64,000 nucleotides of DNA from Brevibacterium permense. GTDB taxonomy: Bacteria; Actinomycetota; Actinomycetes; Actinomycetales; Brevibacteriaceae. The notes under the pieces are model-generated. The model ran no database searches. It saw nothing but the letters and a program-made list of their open reading frames with translations, and was not told where the DNA came from. Shown here one piece after another: positions 26,040 to 35,743 of this stretch (its first letter is position 1; every line of letters starts with the position of its first letter). Where the stretch lies: positions 1-64,000 of the forward strand of contig NZ_QYCP01000080.1 in NCBI RefSeq assembly GCF_025506275.1. Reading direction: 5' to 3'. Position numbers and translations under genes: made by a program.

Positions 26040-28889
26040 GTGACCACAACCGAGAAGAAGCCCCGTCGCCTCGTCATCGTCGAGTCTCCGACGAAGGCGC
26101 GAACGATTGTGGGATACCTCGGCGACGGTTATGACGTCGAGGCCTCCGTCGGTCATATCCGCGACCTGCCCACCCCTTCGGAGCTGCCCGCCGATATGAA
26201 GAAGGGGCCGTACGGAAAGTTCGCTGTCGACGTCGACAACAACTTCGATCCCTATTATCGGATCGATCCGGGCAAGAAGAAGAAGGTCACCGAACTCAAG
26301 CGTCTGCTCAAGGACGCCGACGAACTCTATCTGGCAACGGATGAGGACCGCGAGGGAGAGGCCATCGCCTGGCATCTGCTCGAAGTCCTCAAACCGAAGA
26401 TTCCGGTCAAGCGCATGGTCTTCCACGAGATCACGCCTGAGGCGATCGAACGGGCTCTGGAGAACACCCGCGATATCGATTCCTCGCTCGTCGACGCGCA
26501 GGAGACACGCCGCATCCTCGACCGTCTCTACGGCTACGAGGTCTCACCCGTGCTGTGGCGCAAGATCCGTGCCGGACTCTCGGCCGGACGTGTGCAGTCC
26601 GTGGCCACCCGCCTCGTCGTCGAACGCGAACGCGAACGCATGGCTTTCGTGCCCGCTGACTACTGGGACCTCGATATCGATCTCGGTCTGCCGGACGGGA
26701 CGAACCCGTTCGCCGCGAATCTCACCAGCCTCGATGGATCGCGGGTGGCCAGCGGCCGTGACTTCAACGACAAGGGCGAGCTGAAGAACACCTCGGCGAC
26801 GATCGTCGACCAGGCGCGAGCGGAGTCGTTGGCCACAGAGCTGAACGGCAGCGCCAAGGATGCGCTGACGGTGACCGCGGTGGAGTCGAAGCCGTACTCC
26901 CGGCGCCCGGCCGCCCCCTTCACTACCTCGACCCTGCAGCAGGAAGCCGGACGCAAACTGCGCATGAGCGCTCGTCAGGCCATGCGCACCGCCCAGTCGC
27001 TGTACGAGCACGGCTACATCACCTATATGCGTACCGACTCCTCGGCGCTGTCGGGTCAGGCCATCGCTGCCGCCCGCAAGCAGGTGACCGAACTCTATGG
27101 TCCCGAATTCGTTCCGCAGTCGCCGCGCCAGTACGCGAGCAAGCAGAAATCGGCGCAGGAGGCCCACGAGGCGATCCGCCCCGCCGGTGACTCCTTCCGC
27201 ACCCCGGCACAGGTGTCCAAGCAGCTGAACGGCGACGAGTTCCGTCTCTACGACCTCATCTGGAAGCGCACCGTCGCCAGCCAGATGGCCGACGCGAAGG
27301 GCAAGACCGCGACGATCAAGGTCAGCGCCGCCCTCGCCGACGGCCACGAGGCCGGTTTCAGCGCCAGCGGCACCGTCATCACCTTCCGCGGGTTCCTTGC
27401 CGCCTATGAAGAGGGTCAGGACGCGTCCCGCTACGACACGAAGTCCGGAGAGTCGCGGCTGCCGCAGGTCGAAGAGGGCCAATCGCTGTCGGTCGTCAAG
27501 GCCGAAGCCGACGGCCACACCACCGCTCCGCCGCCGCGCTTCACCGAAGCCAGCCTGGTCAAGCAGCTCGAAGAGCTCGGCATCGGCCGACCCTCGACCT
27601 ATGCTGCGACGATCTCCGTCATCCAGGACCGCGGCTATGTGACGACTCGCGGCAACGCATTGGTGCCCAGCTGGTTGGCGTTCTCCGTCGTCCGCCTGCT
27701 CGAAGAGCACTTCACCGGTCTGGTCGACTACGCGTTCACCGCTGACCTCGAATCCGAACTCGACCGGATCGCGATGGGCGAGGAGGATCGCAACGACTGG
27801 TTGGCCGGATTCTACTTCGGTGACAAGACCCAGGACCGTGAAGGACTCAAAGCCATCGTCGACGACCTCGGCGATATCGATGCCCGCGAGGTCAACACCG
27901 TCGCCATCAGCGAGGGCGTGAACCTGCGCGTGGGCCGCTACGGTCCCTACCTCGAGGTGGCTTCGGAGAAAGACGGAGAGGACCCGAAGCGGGTCTCCGT
28001 CCCCGACGATCTGGCACCCGATGAGCTGACAGCGGCGAAGGCAGCCGAACTCATCGAATCCCAAGGCGACGGCGACCGCGAGCTCGGTGTCGATCCGGAG
28101 ACCGGACACACCATCGTGGCGAAGAACGGTCGTTTCGGACCCTATGTCTCCGAGGTGCTGCCCGAACCCGAGGAGAAGCCGAAGCGGGGCGCGAAGAAGC
28201 CGAAGCCGCGCACAGGTTCCCTGTTCAAGTCGATGGATCTGAACTCGATAGACCTCGAAACCGCGCTCAAGCTGCTCAGCCTGCCGCGCGTGGTCGGTCA
28301 GGACGAAGAGGGAACGGACATCACCGCGCAGAACGGCCGCTACGGACCGTACCTGAAGAAGGGAACCGACTCCCGCTCCCTGACCGATGAGGAGCAGATC
28401 TTCAACATCACCCTCGAAGAGGCGCTGAAGATCTACTCCGAGCCGAAGCAGCGCGGCGGTCGTCGGGCCGCGGCACCGCTGAAGGAACTCGGGGAGGACC
28501 CGGAGACGAAGAAGCCCGTCGTCGTCAAGGACGGTCGCTTCGGACCGTATGTCACCGATGGTGAGACGAATGCGACCCTGCGCAAGGACGACTCCGTCGA
28601 AGCCGTGACGCTCGAACGTGCCGCGACTCTGCTCGCTGAGAAGCGCGCGAAGGGACCGGCGAAGAAGAAGGCTCCGGCGAAGAAGGCCCCCGCCAAAAAG
28701 CCGGCTGCGAAGAAGACGACGGCAGCCAAGACGACAGCCGCGAAGAAGACCACCGCGTCGAAATCAACAGCGTCGAAGACCACCGCCGCGAAGAAGACGA
28801 CGGCTTCCAAGTCGACTGCGTCGAAGTCCACGGCTGCGAGAACTACGGCTGCGAAGAAGACGAGCACGGCCAAGCCGAAGACTCCCTGA
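26040..28889 (+). CDS. topA: DNA topoisomerase I
   Basis: A 949-aa type IA topoisomerase relaxing negative supercoils. The Toprim domain starts VIVESPTKA and carries DEDREGEAIAWH. The catalytic tyrosine is Tyr329 in YITYMRTDS. Four C-terminal repeats with GRFGPYV/GRYGPYL motifs replace the zinc ribbons of enterobacterial enzymes, as usual in actinobacteria. The last 75 or so residues are a Lys/Ala/Thr/Ser repeat tail (KKTTAAK-like) that in mycobacterial TopA aids processivity. GTG 26040 is used; a GAGAGGA lies about 10 nt upstream. Two hairpins follow the stop. Confidence 0.97.
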   Translation: MTTTEKKPRRLVIVESPTKARTIVGYLGDGYDVEASVGHIRDLPTPSELPADMKKGPYGKFAVDVDNNFDPYYRIDPGKKKKVTELKRLLKDADELYLATDEDREGEAIAWHLLEVLKPKIPVKRMVFHEITPEAIERALENTRDIDSSLVDAQETRRILDRLYGYEVSPVLWRKIRAGLSAGRVQSVATRLVVERERERMAFVPADYWDLDIDLGLPDGTNPFAANLTSLDGSRVASGRDFNDKGELKNTSATIVDQARAESLATELNGSAKDALTVTAVESKPYSRRPAAPFTTSTLQQEAGRKLRMSARQAMRTAQSLYEHGYITYMRTDSSALSGQAIAAARKQVTELYGPEFVPQSPRQYASKQKSAQEAHEAIRPAGDSFRTPAQVSKQLNGDEFRLYDLIWKRTVASQMADAKGKTATIKVSAALADGHEAGFSASGTVITFRGFLAAYEEGQDASRYDTKSGESRLPQVEEGQSLSVVKAEADGHTTAPPPRFTEASLVKQLEELGIGRPSTYAATISVIQDRGYVTTRGNALVPSWLAFSVVRLLEEHFTGLVDYAFTADLESELDRIAMGEEDRNDWLAGFYFGDKTQDREGLKAIVDDLGDIDAREVNTVAISEGVNLRVGRYGPYLEVASEKDGEDPKRVSVPDDLAPDELTAAKAAELIESQGDGDRELGVDPETGHTIVAKNGRFGPYVSEVLPEPEEKPKRGAKKPKPRTGSLFKSMDLNSIDLETALKLLSLPRVVGQDEEGTDITAQNGRYGPYLKKGTDSRSLTDEEQIFNITLEEALKIYSEPKQRGGRRAAAPLKELGEDPETKKPVVVKDGRFGPYVTDGETNATLRKDDSVEAVTLERAATLLAEKRAKGPAKKKAPAKKAPAKKPAAKKTTAAKTTAAKKTTASKSTASKTTAAKKTTASKSTASKSTAARTTAAKKTSTAKPKTP

Positions 28890-28928
28890 GCCGACGTCCG
28901 CCGAGCCCGCGGCGGTCACCTGTCACTG

Positions 28929-28968
28929 CTTTCGCCACCTGCCTGATGGTCCAGGCAGGTGGCGAAAG
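28929..28968 (+). terminator. Rho-independent terminator of topA
   Basis: 17-bp perfect arms (28929-28945 and 28952-28968) with loop ATGGTC, followed by a T-rich stretch. A smaller GC hairpin (CCGCCG/CGGCGG) lies at 28898-28915. Confidence 0.75.
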
Positions 28969-29075
28969 ACGTTTCTTCTCCTGTGGCCAGTGATACCCCG
29001 TGGACTGTGATTGTTGGCACCGGCCACGTACTCCAGTGCTTCTGGGACGAGGTCATCAGTGCCTCAGGGACGAGG

Positions 29076-29570
29076 TCAGCCGCGCGACGAATCTGCGAAG
29101 TCGGTGAGCGCCTGACCGTCGAGGCGGTAAGTCTCCCACTCGTCCTGCGGCTTCGCACCCAGCGATTCGTAGAACCCGATCGACGGTGTATTCCATTTGA
29201 GCACGCACCATTCGAGCCGCGTCAGTCCGCGCGCCCGGCAGATCTGCGCCAGCCGGCCGAGGAGCGCCTTTCCGGCTCCCGAGCCGCGATGTTCCGGCAA
29301 GACGAAGAGGTCCTCGAGCCAGATGCCGTTCCTGCCCGTCCAGGTCGAGAACGAATGGAACCAGATCGCGATGCCGATGACCTCGCCGCCCGCCTCGGCT
29401 ACGAGACCGAACGTATTCGCATGACCATCGTCGGGGAACATCACTGCCGCGAAATCCGCCTCGGTGGCCTCCACCGCATCCGGTTCCTTCTCATAGACAG
29501 CCAGCGCGCGGACAAGCCGCAGGATGTCGGGCAGATCAGAGCGTTCTGCTTCACGAATGGTGACGGTCAT
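29076..29570 (-). CDS. GNAT acetyltransferase, diamine-acetyltransferase-like
   Basis: A 164-aa GNAT enzyme. The N-terminus MTVTIREAERSDLPDI, the EDLFVLPEHRGSGAGKALL acetyl-CoA loop and the NTPSIGFYESLGA block match the spermidine/spermine-acetyltransferase-like branch, whose substrates range from polyamines to thialysine. ATG 29570 is chosen over ATG 29585 because GGGAG precedes it. It follows the lipoate-ligase-like gene on the same strand by about 95 bp and may share its transcript. Confidence 0.82.
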   Translation of the reverse strand: MTVTIREAERSDLPDILRLVRALAVYEKEPDAVEATEADFAAVMFPDDGHANTFGLVAEAGGEVIGIAIWFHSFSTWTGRNGIWLEDLFVLPEHRGSGAGKALLGRLAQICRARGLTRLEWCVLKWNTPSIGFYESLGAKPQDEWETYRLDGQALTDFADSSRG

Positions 29571-29663
29571 GTTGTGTGCTCCCAAAGTCGTTCGGTCAAA
29601 GGAATTCAGTCTCCGTGGTTCGTGCGCTGTCCCGGCCTGTGCCGTCCACTGCTTTCGCCGACC

Positions 29664-30419
29664 TCACAGCCTGTGCTTGTCCGCGTGGGCGGCTACTTCG
29701 GCCAGCTCCTCGGCGGTGGGGGACAGGGGCGAATCCGGATTCGCGTCGGCATAGTAGGAGGCGAACGCCTCGGCGACGGAATCGATCGTCACCTCCGGAT
29801 GGACCTCGCTGATCGATCCGCCCGTGGACGGATCCCAGTCGATTCCGAGAGCGGCTTCGACATCGGTGAGTACCGCGCGGATCGGATCCGGGTCCTCGAC
29901 GACGACCGACGACGAGAACAGCCAGGCACCGGAGACCACGCGCTGAGCGGTGCCGATCGCCTTGATCCGCCCGGCCACGTTGACACTGTGCTCACCGGGA
30001 CAGTATTCGCCGGGAATCTCGCCGAGGCGGGCATCGATACCCAGCCCGCGCAGCACCTCGACATAGTCCTGGCCGAAACCGGTGAACCGTGCGTTGGTGT
30101 TCGTGATGAATGAATCACTCGGTTCGATGTGATCGACGACCAGCGACCCCGGATGGTATGCGGCCGCGCGCCCGCCGAGGCTGCGCAGGGCAGGCGTGAA
30201 ACCGTGATCCCGGGCCGCTGCGATGGCGGCGGCGAACCCGGGCAGGAAACGATCCCTGGCACCGAACGCCAGGGTCGGGGCCGGTCGGTACATCCGCAGG
30301 GTCGCCCCGCGGCGTCCGGCCTTGACCGAATCGAGGAGGACGCGGGCGAATGCGAGTTCCTCCACAGGGCCCAAGCCTTCCGCCGCCACCGTGGTCATCG
30401 CCAGTGAGTCTGTGTGCAC
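29664..30419 (-). CDS. Lipoate/biotin protein ligase A family protein
   Basis: A 251-aa (minimum) LplA/BirA-fold ligase, which would attach or transfer lipoate or octanoate to carrier domains. LRSLGGRAAAYHPGSLVVD matches the ligase R-x-S/T-GGG-A-x-x-H loop, and GRIKAIGTAQRV carries the conserved lysine. The start is uncertain. The frame is open back to 30581 but would then overlap the divergent tmk gene; GTG 30419 and ATG 30398 are both plausible and neither has a clear Shine-Dalgarno. I used GTG 30419 because LVHTDSL starts the conserved region. Confidence 0.7.
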   Translation of the reverse strand: MHTDSLAMTTVAAEGLGPVEELAFARVLLDSVKAGRRGATLRMYRPAPTLAFGARDRFLPGFAAAIAAARDHGFTPALRSLGGRAAAYHPGSLVVDHIEPSDSFITNTNARFTGFGQDYVEVLRGLGIDARLGEIPGEYCPGEHSVNVAGRIKAIGTAQRVVSGAWLFSSSVVVEDPDPIRAVLTDVEAALGIDWDPSTGGSISEVHPEVTIDSVAEAFASYYADANPDSPLSPTAEELAEVAAHADKHRL

Positions 30420-30522
30420 GAGTTCAAGGGTAGAGGATCGGCAGGCCCCGGTCGGGTCCGGGTTGTCGCAGATCGCACTCGTTTCCAAGAGATATGTCAG
30501 TTCGGCCAGATAGTGTAGGGCT

Positions 30523-33426
30523 GTGAGCATGTTGACGACTACAGGACACCGCCTGCCCGGAGCCCCCGGCCGCCTGGTCACCGAGACCGCCGCCTGGGGT
30601 GCCCTGATCGTTCTTGTCGCGATCAGCTATGTCGTGGCAGGAACCAGCGGACTCGTCGCGACGGTGGGCGGACGCGCCTTCACCGCCATGGGAGAGTCTC
30701 TCAGCTCCGGAGGATTCGACAATCAGATGGGCAGTCTGTCGCTGCTCATCGTCTTCGCCCTCTCCTGCGCAGGTCTCTTCATTCCCGCAAAGGTCTTCGC
30801 CTCCCGACCGCCGGCGGTGCGCAAGACAGCTCTGAGCATCTCAGCGATCGTCGAAGCCGCACTTCTCGTCGTCCTCAGCTTGGCTCCCAGTGCCTGGCTG
30901 ACCTGGGTCGCGGCCCTGTTCCTCGGCGCCGTGGTCGGTCTGCTCATGAGCATCAACCCCTTCAGACACGAGAAGCCGTGGCGCCGCGTCGGCATTCCCG
31001 CGGCCGTCCTCGTCTTCGTCTCCTGTGCCTTCCAGATCCTCGGCGGCTCTGCAGCGGGAACTCAAGCGCTCGGCTGGGTGTCCCTGCTGGTGGGCATCGG
31101 CATGGCCGCCGGTTCCGTCATCATCTTCCTCACCCCCGAACGTGCCCTGCACGCGGAGTCTGCGACGACCGGGCAGTTCCCTGAACTCAAGGCCCGGGTC
31201 GCCCGCCCCGCCGAGGCGATCGCGAATCCGTGGGTGTGCATCGGCCTCTTCGCCGTCCTCGGCGCGACCTTCATGCTGGCCCAGCCGACGGCTATCGGCC
31301 ACGGCTATGGTCAGGCCGGTTTCGCGCTCATCATCGCCTGCTGCCTCGTCGGGTGGGCCGTCGGATTCGAGATGGGGCCGACCTTCGCCCCCGGAATGTC
31401 CCGTCCACGTGTGTCCACTTTCGCTCTGCTCGTCTCCGGTGTGCTGCTGCTCGCCACCGGCGCCATCAACGAACTCTCCGGCAAGGTTGTGCTCTCGGCC
31501 GCGATCGCGTTCCTCGTCGGCATCGGCGTGCGCGCTCAGCCCTATGACTTCTCCCGCCGATACGGTGCCGTCGCGGGCGCCGGTCTGGCCTTGGTGATCA
31601 ACGCCCTCGACCTCGGCGGCACGGTCGAAGTCGGTTCAAGCCCTGACTGGATCCTGGCTCCCAGCGACGTCGCGTTCCTCATCTTCGGCATCGCCGCCCT
31701 GGTCGCCGGAGTCATCGGACTCTTCACCTTCGACCCGCACAGACTGCAGGGGCTGTCCGTCGACATCGTCCACGGATTCCGCCCGCCCAGCCAGCCGGAG
31801 ACTGCGGCCGGTGGACTCGGGAACTCGGCCGAACGCCTCGGCGCCGGATTCTTCATCGCCATCGAAGGCGGAGATGGTTCCGGCAAGTCCACACAGATCA
31901 AACGCATCTCCGCGGCTCTGGCCGATGACGGTTATCACGTGGAGGCCACTCGCGAACCCGGAGGCACCGAACTGGGCACGAAGATCCGTTCTGTTCTCTT
32001 CGACTCCGACCCGCCGAGCTCGCGCACCGAAGCCCTTCTCTTCGCTGCTGACCGTGCCCACCATGTGGCATCCCTGGTCGACCCCAGCCTCGACGCCGGA
32101 AACATCGTCATCACCGATCGGTACATCGATTCGACGATCGCCTACCAGGCAGCCGGTCGCAGCTTCGACGAGAAGACGATCCTCGCGCTGAGTCGGTGGG
32201 CCACCAAGGGGCTCGTACCGAATCTGACGATCGTCCTCGACATCGAACCCGAGGTCGCGGCCGAGCGGATGGGCAAGCGCGGCGACAGCAACTACCTCGA
32301 CGACGAGAACCAGCAGTTCCACCAGCGTGTGCGCCAGACCTACCTGTCCCGCGCACACAAGGAACTCGACCGGTATGTCGTCCTCGACGCCTCGGTCGAC
32401 GCCGATGATCTCACCGAGCAGATCCTTGCGGCCATCCGCGCTCGGCTTCCGCAGACCCTGGTCAGACGCGACACCGGCACCGAGGCGGCCCCCGCCTCGA
32501 CGTCGAATGCTGAGTCCGGCGGCGGTCCGGAACGCGGCTCCGTGCCGGTCGCTGCCGTGGCCGCCGGGTCCGTGCCCGATGACGGCGCGGTCGAGTCAGA
32601 CGACGACAACCAGGACGACGAACACTCTGCGGACAGTTCTGCCGATGCGATCGGTCACCGCGATGCCGACAGCGATGCCGTCGACGGCGGCGATGCGACA
32701 GAGGAAGCTGCCGCAGACGACGCCGACCCAAGCGGTATCAGCGGCGATGACTCAGTTCACGAACGTGGACCGCGGTTCGTTCCCGCCTCCGGAGACCGCT
32801 TCGTCCCCGCTGCTATCACCGACGCCGAGGCCGAGATGTCCGGCGCAGTTCCCACCGAGCGCGTCGACCTCGGTGCCGATCTGCGGGAGGACCCGGCCGC
32901 CTCGGCGAAGGAGGAGCAGTTCGGTGCTTCCGGTTCACCGGCATCTGCAGGCGAAACGGCGGACCGGGACACGGAGCATGACGAGGAGGAACTCCCGTCT
33001 TTCCTGGAGAGGAAGGACGAGCGCCGTTCCGGCGAGGACGACGCCACCACGGTGCTGCCGGCCAGTGCGAACGCCTCAGAAGCACTCATCGATGACAGCG
33101 ACGAGGCCGATGGGGTGCCGACGGACCGCATCGCCGCGGACGAAGACGCCGAGACCCGGATCGTCAACCGCGTCGATCCCGAAGAAGCCGAGACCCGGGT
33201 GGTCCACCGGGCCGAGCCGGCTGTCAACGCCAGCGCAGATGGCGAGACCTCCGACTCGGTCGACGACGAGGACGCAGAGACCACGGTTCTCCCGGCCCGC
33301 AGTGCACGGGAGATGAGCCGTGAACGCCTGCATGCCCAGGCCGAGATCGAACGTCAGGCACGGGAGCGTCTGCGCAGGCAGCGTGAACGCAGCAACCGTC
33401 GCTTCACCAACCCGGAGGATTCCTGA
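30523..33426 (+). CDS. tmk: Membrane-anchored thymidylate kinase fusion protein
   Basis: A 967-aa three-part protein. Residues 1 to about 405 form a multi-helix membrane domain (ten or more hydrophobic segments, MFS-like). Residues about 443-648 are a complete dTMP kinase: P-loop EGGDGSGKST, DR(Y) motif in ITDRYIDSTIAYQAAGR and the TREPGGTELG segment. The remaining 300 residues are Asp/Glu/Ala-rich and disordered, with short repeats (AETRIVNR/AETRVVHR), then a basic Arg/Glu helix at the end. Large Tmk proteins with N-terminal membrane domains are known in Streptomyces, so the fusion itself is not new; its purpose is unknown. TAGTGT ends 6 nt before GTG 30523, supporting a leaderless start; ATG 30529 is the alternative. 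holB follows after one nucleotide. Confidence 0.9.
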   Translation: MSMLTTTGHRLPGAPGRLVTETAAWGALIVLVAISYVVAGTSGLVATVGGRAFTAMGESLSSGGFDNQMGSLSLLIVFALSCAGLFIPAKVFASRPPAVRKTALSISAIVEAALLVVLSLAPSAWLTWVAALFLGAVVGLLMSINPFRHEKPWRRVGIPAAVLVFVSCAFQILGGSAAGTQALGWVSLLVGIGMAAGSVIIFLTPERALHAESATTGQFPELKARVARPAEAIANPWVCIGLFAVLGATFMLAQPTAIGHGYGQAGFALIIACCLVGWAVGFEMGPTFAPGMSRPRVSTFALLVSGVLLLATGAINELSGKVVLSAAIAFLVGIGVRAQPYDFSRRYGAVAGAGLALVINALDLGGTVEVGSSPDWILAPSDVAFLIFGIAALVAGVIGLFTFDPHRLQGLSVDIVHGFRPPSQPETAAGGLGNSAERLGAGFFIAIEGGDGSGKSTQIKRISAALADDGYHVEATREPGGTELGTKIRSVLFDSDPPSSRTEALLFAADRAHHVASLVDPSLDAGNIVITDRYIDSTIAYQAAGRSFDEKTILALSRWATKGLVPNLTIVLDIEPEVAAERMGKRGDSNYLDDENQQFHQRVRQTYLSRAHKELDRYVVLDASVDADDLTEQILAAIRARLPQTLVRRDTGTEAAPASTSNAESGGGPERGSVPVAAVAAGSVPDDGAVESDDDNQDDEHSADSSADAIGHRDADSDAVDGGDATEEAAADDADPSGISGDDSVHERGPRFVPASGDRFVPAAITDAEAEMSGAVPTERVDLGADLREDPAASAKEEQFGASGSPASAGETADRDTEHDEEELPSFLERKDERRSGEDDATTVLPASANASEALIDDSDEADGVPTDRIAADEDAETRIVNRVDPEEAETRVVHRAEPAVNASADGETSDSVDDEDAETTVLPARSAREMSRERLHAQAEIERQARERLRRQRERSNRRFTNPEDS

Positions 33427-33427
33427 A

Positions 33428-34585
33428 GTGAGCGTCTTCGACGAACTCGTCGGCCAGGATGACGTCATCACGCAGCTCGGCTATGCCCTGAACAACCCGA
33501 CGGCCATGACCCACGCGTGGCTGTTCACCGGTCCTCCGGGGTCGGGTCGGTCGAACGCGGCACGCGCCTTCGCTGCGGCCCTCATCTCCGGGGGCACGGA
33601 ATCGAACGATGTGACCGCCCGGGTTCTGTCGGGTCATCACGAGTCCCTGACGATCATGTCGACCCAGAAATCGGTCATCTCGATCGAAGAGGTCCGCGAA
33701 CTCGTGTCCAAGGCGCAGGCGTCGCCGGTGAACTCGAAATGGCGCGTCGTCATCATCGAAGATGCCGATCGGATGATGGAGCGAACGGCGAACGTGCTGC
33801 TCAAGGCCATCGAAGAACCGCCTCCGGGGACCGTGTGGCTGCTGTGTGCGCCGAGTCCGATCGATGTGCTCACCACCATCCGATCGCGTTGTCGTCCCGT
33901 GCGTCTGCGGATCCCCTCTCGGGATGCGGTGGCGCAGCTGCTGATGCAGCGTGACAACGTCTCGGCGGACCGGGCCCATTGGGCTGCCGCCGTGGCCCAG
34001 AACCACATCGGGCGCGCGAAATACCTGGCGCTCAACGAGTCGGCCGATGCCGAACGCAAGCAGATCCTTGCGATCCCCGGCAAACTCACCTCGGTGGGGG
34101 CGACGATCCGCCTGGCCGGGCGCATCGTTGACGCCGCCGCTGAGACCGCGAAATCACGCGTCGAAGAGCGCAATGCCGCCGAACGGACTCAGCTTCTCAC
34201 GACGTTGGGCGTCGAAGGGGAGAAGACGATTCCGCCCTCGGCAAGAGCACAGATCAGAAAACTCGAGGAGGAGCAGAAGCGCCGTTCGGTGCGAGCCCGT
34301 AACGATGAGCTCGACCGGATCTTCCTCGAACTAATGAGCCTCTACCGCGACATCCTCATGTACCAGCTGGGGATCCGAGACGGGTGGATCAACGCCGGCG
34401 AAGTCGACCTCATCGCCGAACAGGCGAACCGGGACGGCCCCGACACCACTTTGCTGCGCATCGATGCGATCACCGAGGCCCGGCAGCGCCTGCAGACGAA
34501 CATGTCGCCCGTGCTCATTGTTGAAGCAGCCTTCGTGCTGCTGTCGAACCCCTGGCTGCAAGAGGACCGCACGGGCGCACTCTGA
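33428..34585 (+). CDS. holB: DNA polymerase III subunit delta prime, zinc module missing
   Basis: A 385-aa clamp-loader subunit. It begins VFDELVGQDDVI, has the P-loop-like GPPGSGRSNAARAF (Arg for the catalytic Lys, usual in delta prime), VVIIEDADRMMERTANVLLKAIEEPP and the SRC sensor (TIRSRCRPVRL). The cysteines that bind zinc in most delta prime proteins, between the P-loop and the HPD-like segment, are absent: AAALISGGTESNDVTARVL contains none. GTG 33428 follows the tmk stop by one base, so the two are coupled, the usual arrangement. Confidence 0.9.
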   Translation: MSVFDELVGQDDVITQLGYALNNPTAMTHAWLFTGPPGSGRSNAARAFAAALISGGTESNDVTARVLSGHHESLTIMSTQKSVISIEEVRELVSKAQASPVNSKWRVVIIEDADRMMERTANVLLKAIEEPPPGTVWLLCAPSPIDVLTTIRSRCRPVRLRIPSRDAVAQLLMQRDNVSADRAHWAAAVAQNHIGRAKYLALNESADAERKQILAIPGKLTSVGATIRLAGRIVDAAAETAKSRVEERNAAERTQLLTTLGVEGEKTIPPSARAQIRKLEEEQKRRSVRARNDELDRIFLELMSLYRDILMYQLGIRDGWINAGEVDLIAEQANRDGPDTTLLRIDAITEARQRLQTNMSPVLIVEAAFVLLSNPWLQEDRTGAL

Positions 34586-34624
34586 TCGCCGACGGTTGAG
34601 CGCGCCGGGGGAGTGGCCGAATGT

Positions 34625-35743
34625 TCAGACGTCGCCGAGGAGCTCTGCGACGAGTGCCGCGGTGAGTTCGATGCGGCGGGGAATCCAGATCTGCAGAGCG
34701 TGTTCGGTCCGGGCGTGGGAACCTCCGCCGACGGTGCCGAGGCCGTCGAGGGTCGGCGTCCCGACTCCGGCGGTGAAGTTGCCGTCCGACCCGCCGCCGA
34801 CTGCGACTGACCGCAGCGGGGGATGCCCGAGTCGCCCTGCCAGTCGTTGGGCACGAGCATAGAGGCCCATCGCCATGTCCTCTTCGAGCGGGGCGCGGTT
34901 GATTCCGCCCTTGAGCTCGATCTTCGCACCGGCCACGCTGGGCGTCAGGGCGCGCAGAGCATCATCGATGCGCACCTGTTCATCCACCGAGGCTGCTCTG
35001 GAGTCGATGCCGACGACGGCTTTGGCCGGCACGGTGTTCGTGGTCGATCCGCTGGTCATCACGGTCGGGACGACGGAGGTGCCGACCGCGGGCTTGTGCA
35101 GTGCGGCGATTTCGATGACCTGGTTTGCCACTTCGATGGTGGCGTTGATGCCCTTCTCCGGTTCGACTCCGGCATGCGATGCCAGACCGTTGACTTCAAG
35201 CTGGTAGATCGCTACGCCTTTGCGTGCGATCTTGACGGCACCGTCGGCGGCACCACTTTCGAACACGAGGGCGGCCTCTGCCCCACGCGCTTCGTCTTCG
35301 ATGATCTGCCGGGAACCAGGGGAGCCGAGTTCTTCATCGGCGGTGATGAGGAGGCTGACACCATCGAGGTTGCCGAGTTCGGCACGGACCTTCGCCAAGG
35401 CGTAGATCGCGATGAGCAGTCCGCCCTTCATATCATCGGCGCCGGGTCCGCGGACTACCCCGTCCTTGACCGAGTACGGGAAGTCTGCGAGCGTGCCGGT
35501 GGGCCAGACGGTGTCGTGATGGCCGATGAGCACGACCTTGCGCGGGCCGGTGCCGAAGCGCCACAGGACATGCGGGTGGCCGTCGGTTTCGATGATCTGA
35601 GGTGCGGCACCGAGCATTCCGGTGCCGATGCGCGAGACGAGTCGGGCGCTGCGGGCCAATGAAGAGAGGTCGTTGGAGAACGACTCGCATTCGATGAGCG
35701 CTTGGAAGTCGCTCATGAAGTCGTCGGAGTCGAACTCTGCCAT
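34625..35743 (-). CDS. M20 family metallopeptidase (glutamate carboxypeptidase type)
   Basis: A 372-aa cytosolic dizinc peptidase or amidohydrolase. Metal ligands are visible in LIGHHDTVWP, GPGADDMKGG and ADEELGSPGS (general-base Glu), and the C-terminal SHARTEHA. The dimerisation domain (ASHAGVEPEKGINATIEVA) lies between. It resembles carboxypeptidase G2-like proteins that cleave C-terminal glutamate; the substrate here is not known. GAGGGAGAGA precedes the start. It converges with holB and stands alone. Confidence 0.88.
   Translation of the reverse strand: MAEFDSDDFMSDFQALIECESFSNDLSSLARSARLVSRIGTGMLGAAPQIIETDGHPHVLWRFGTGPRKVVLIGHHDTVWPTGTLADFPYSVKDGVVRGPGADDMKGGLLIAIYALAKVRAELGNLDGVSLLITADEELGSPGSRQIIEDEARGAEAALVFESGAADGAVKIARKGVAIYQLEVNGLASHAGVEPEKGINATIEVANQVIEIAALHKPAVGTSVVPTVMTSGSTTNTVPAKAVVGIDSRAASVDEQVRIDDALRALTPSVAGAKIELKGGINRAPLEEDMAMGLYARAQRLAGRLGHPPLRSVAVGGGSDGNFTAGVGTPTLDGLGTVGGGSHARTEHALQIWIPRRIELTAALVAELLGDV

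Noticed and set aside
26544-28109. 521-codon minus-strand frame within topA
   Set aside because: Antisense to well-conserved topoisomerase domains; no homology-like motifs.
28640-28886. Lys/Ala repeats at the end of topA as a separate repeat locus
   Set aside because: They are the normal basic tail of actinobacterial TopA, in frame.
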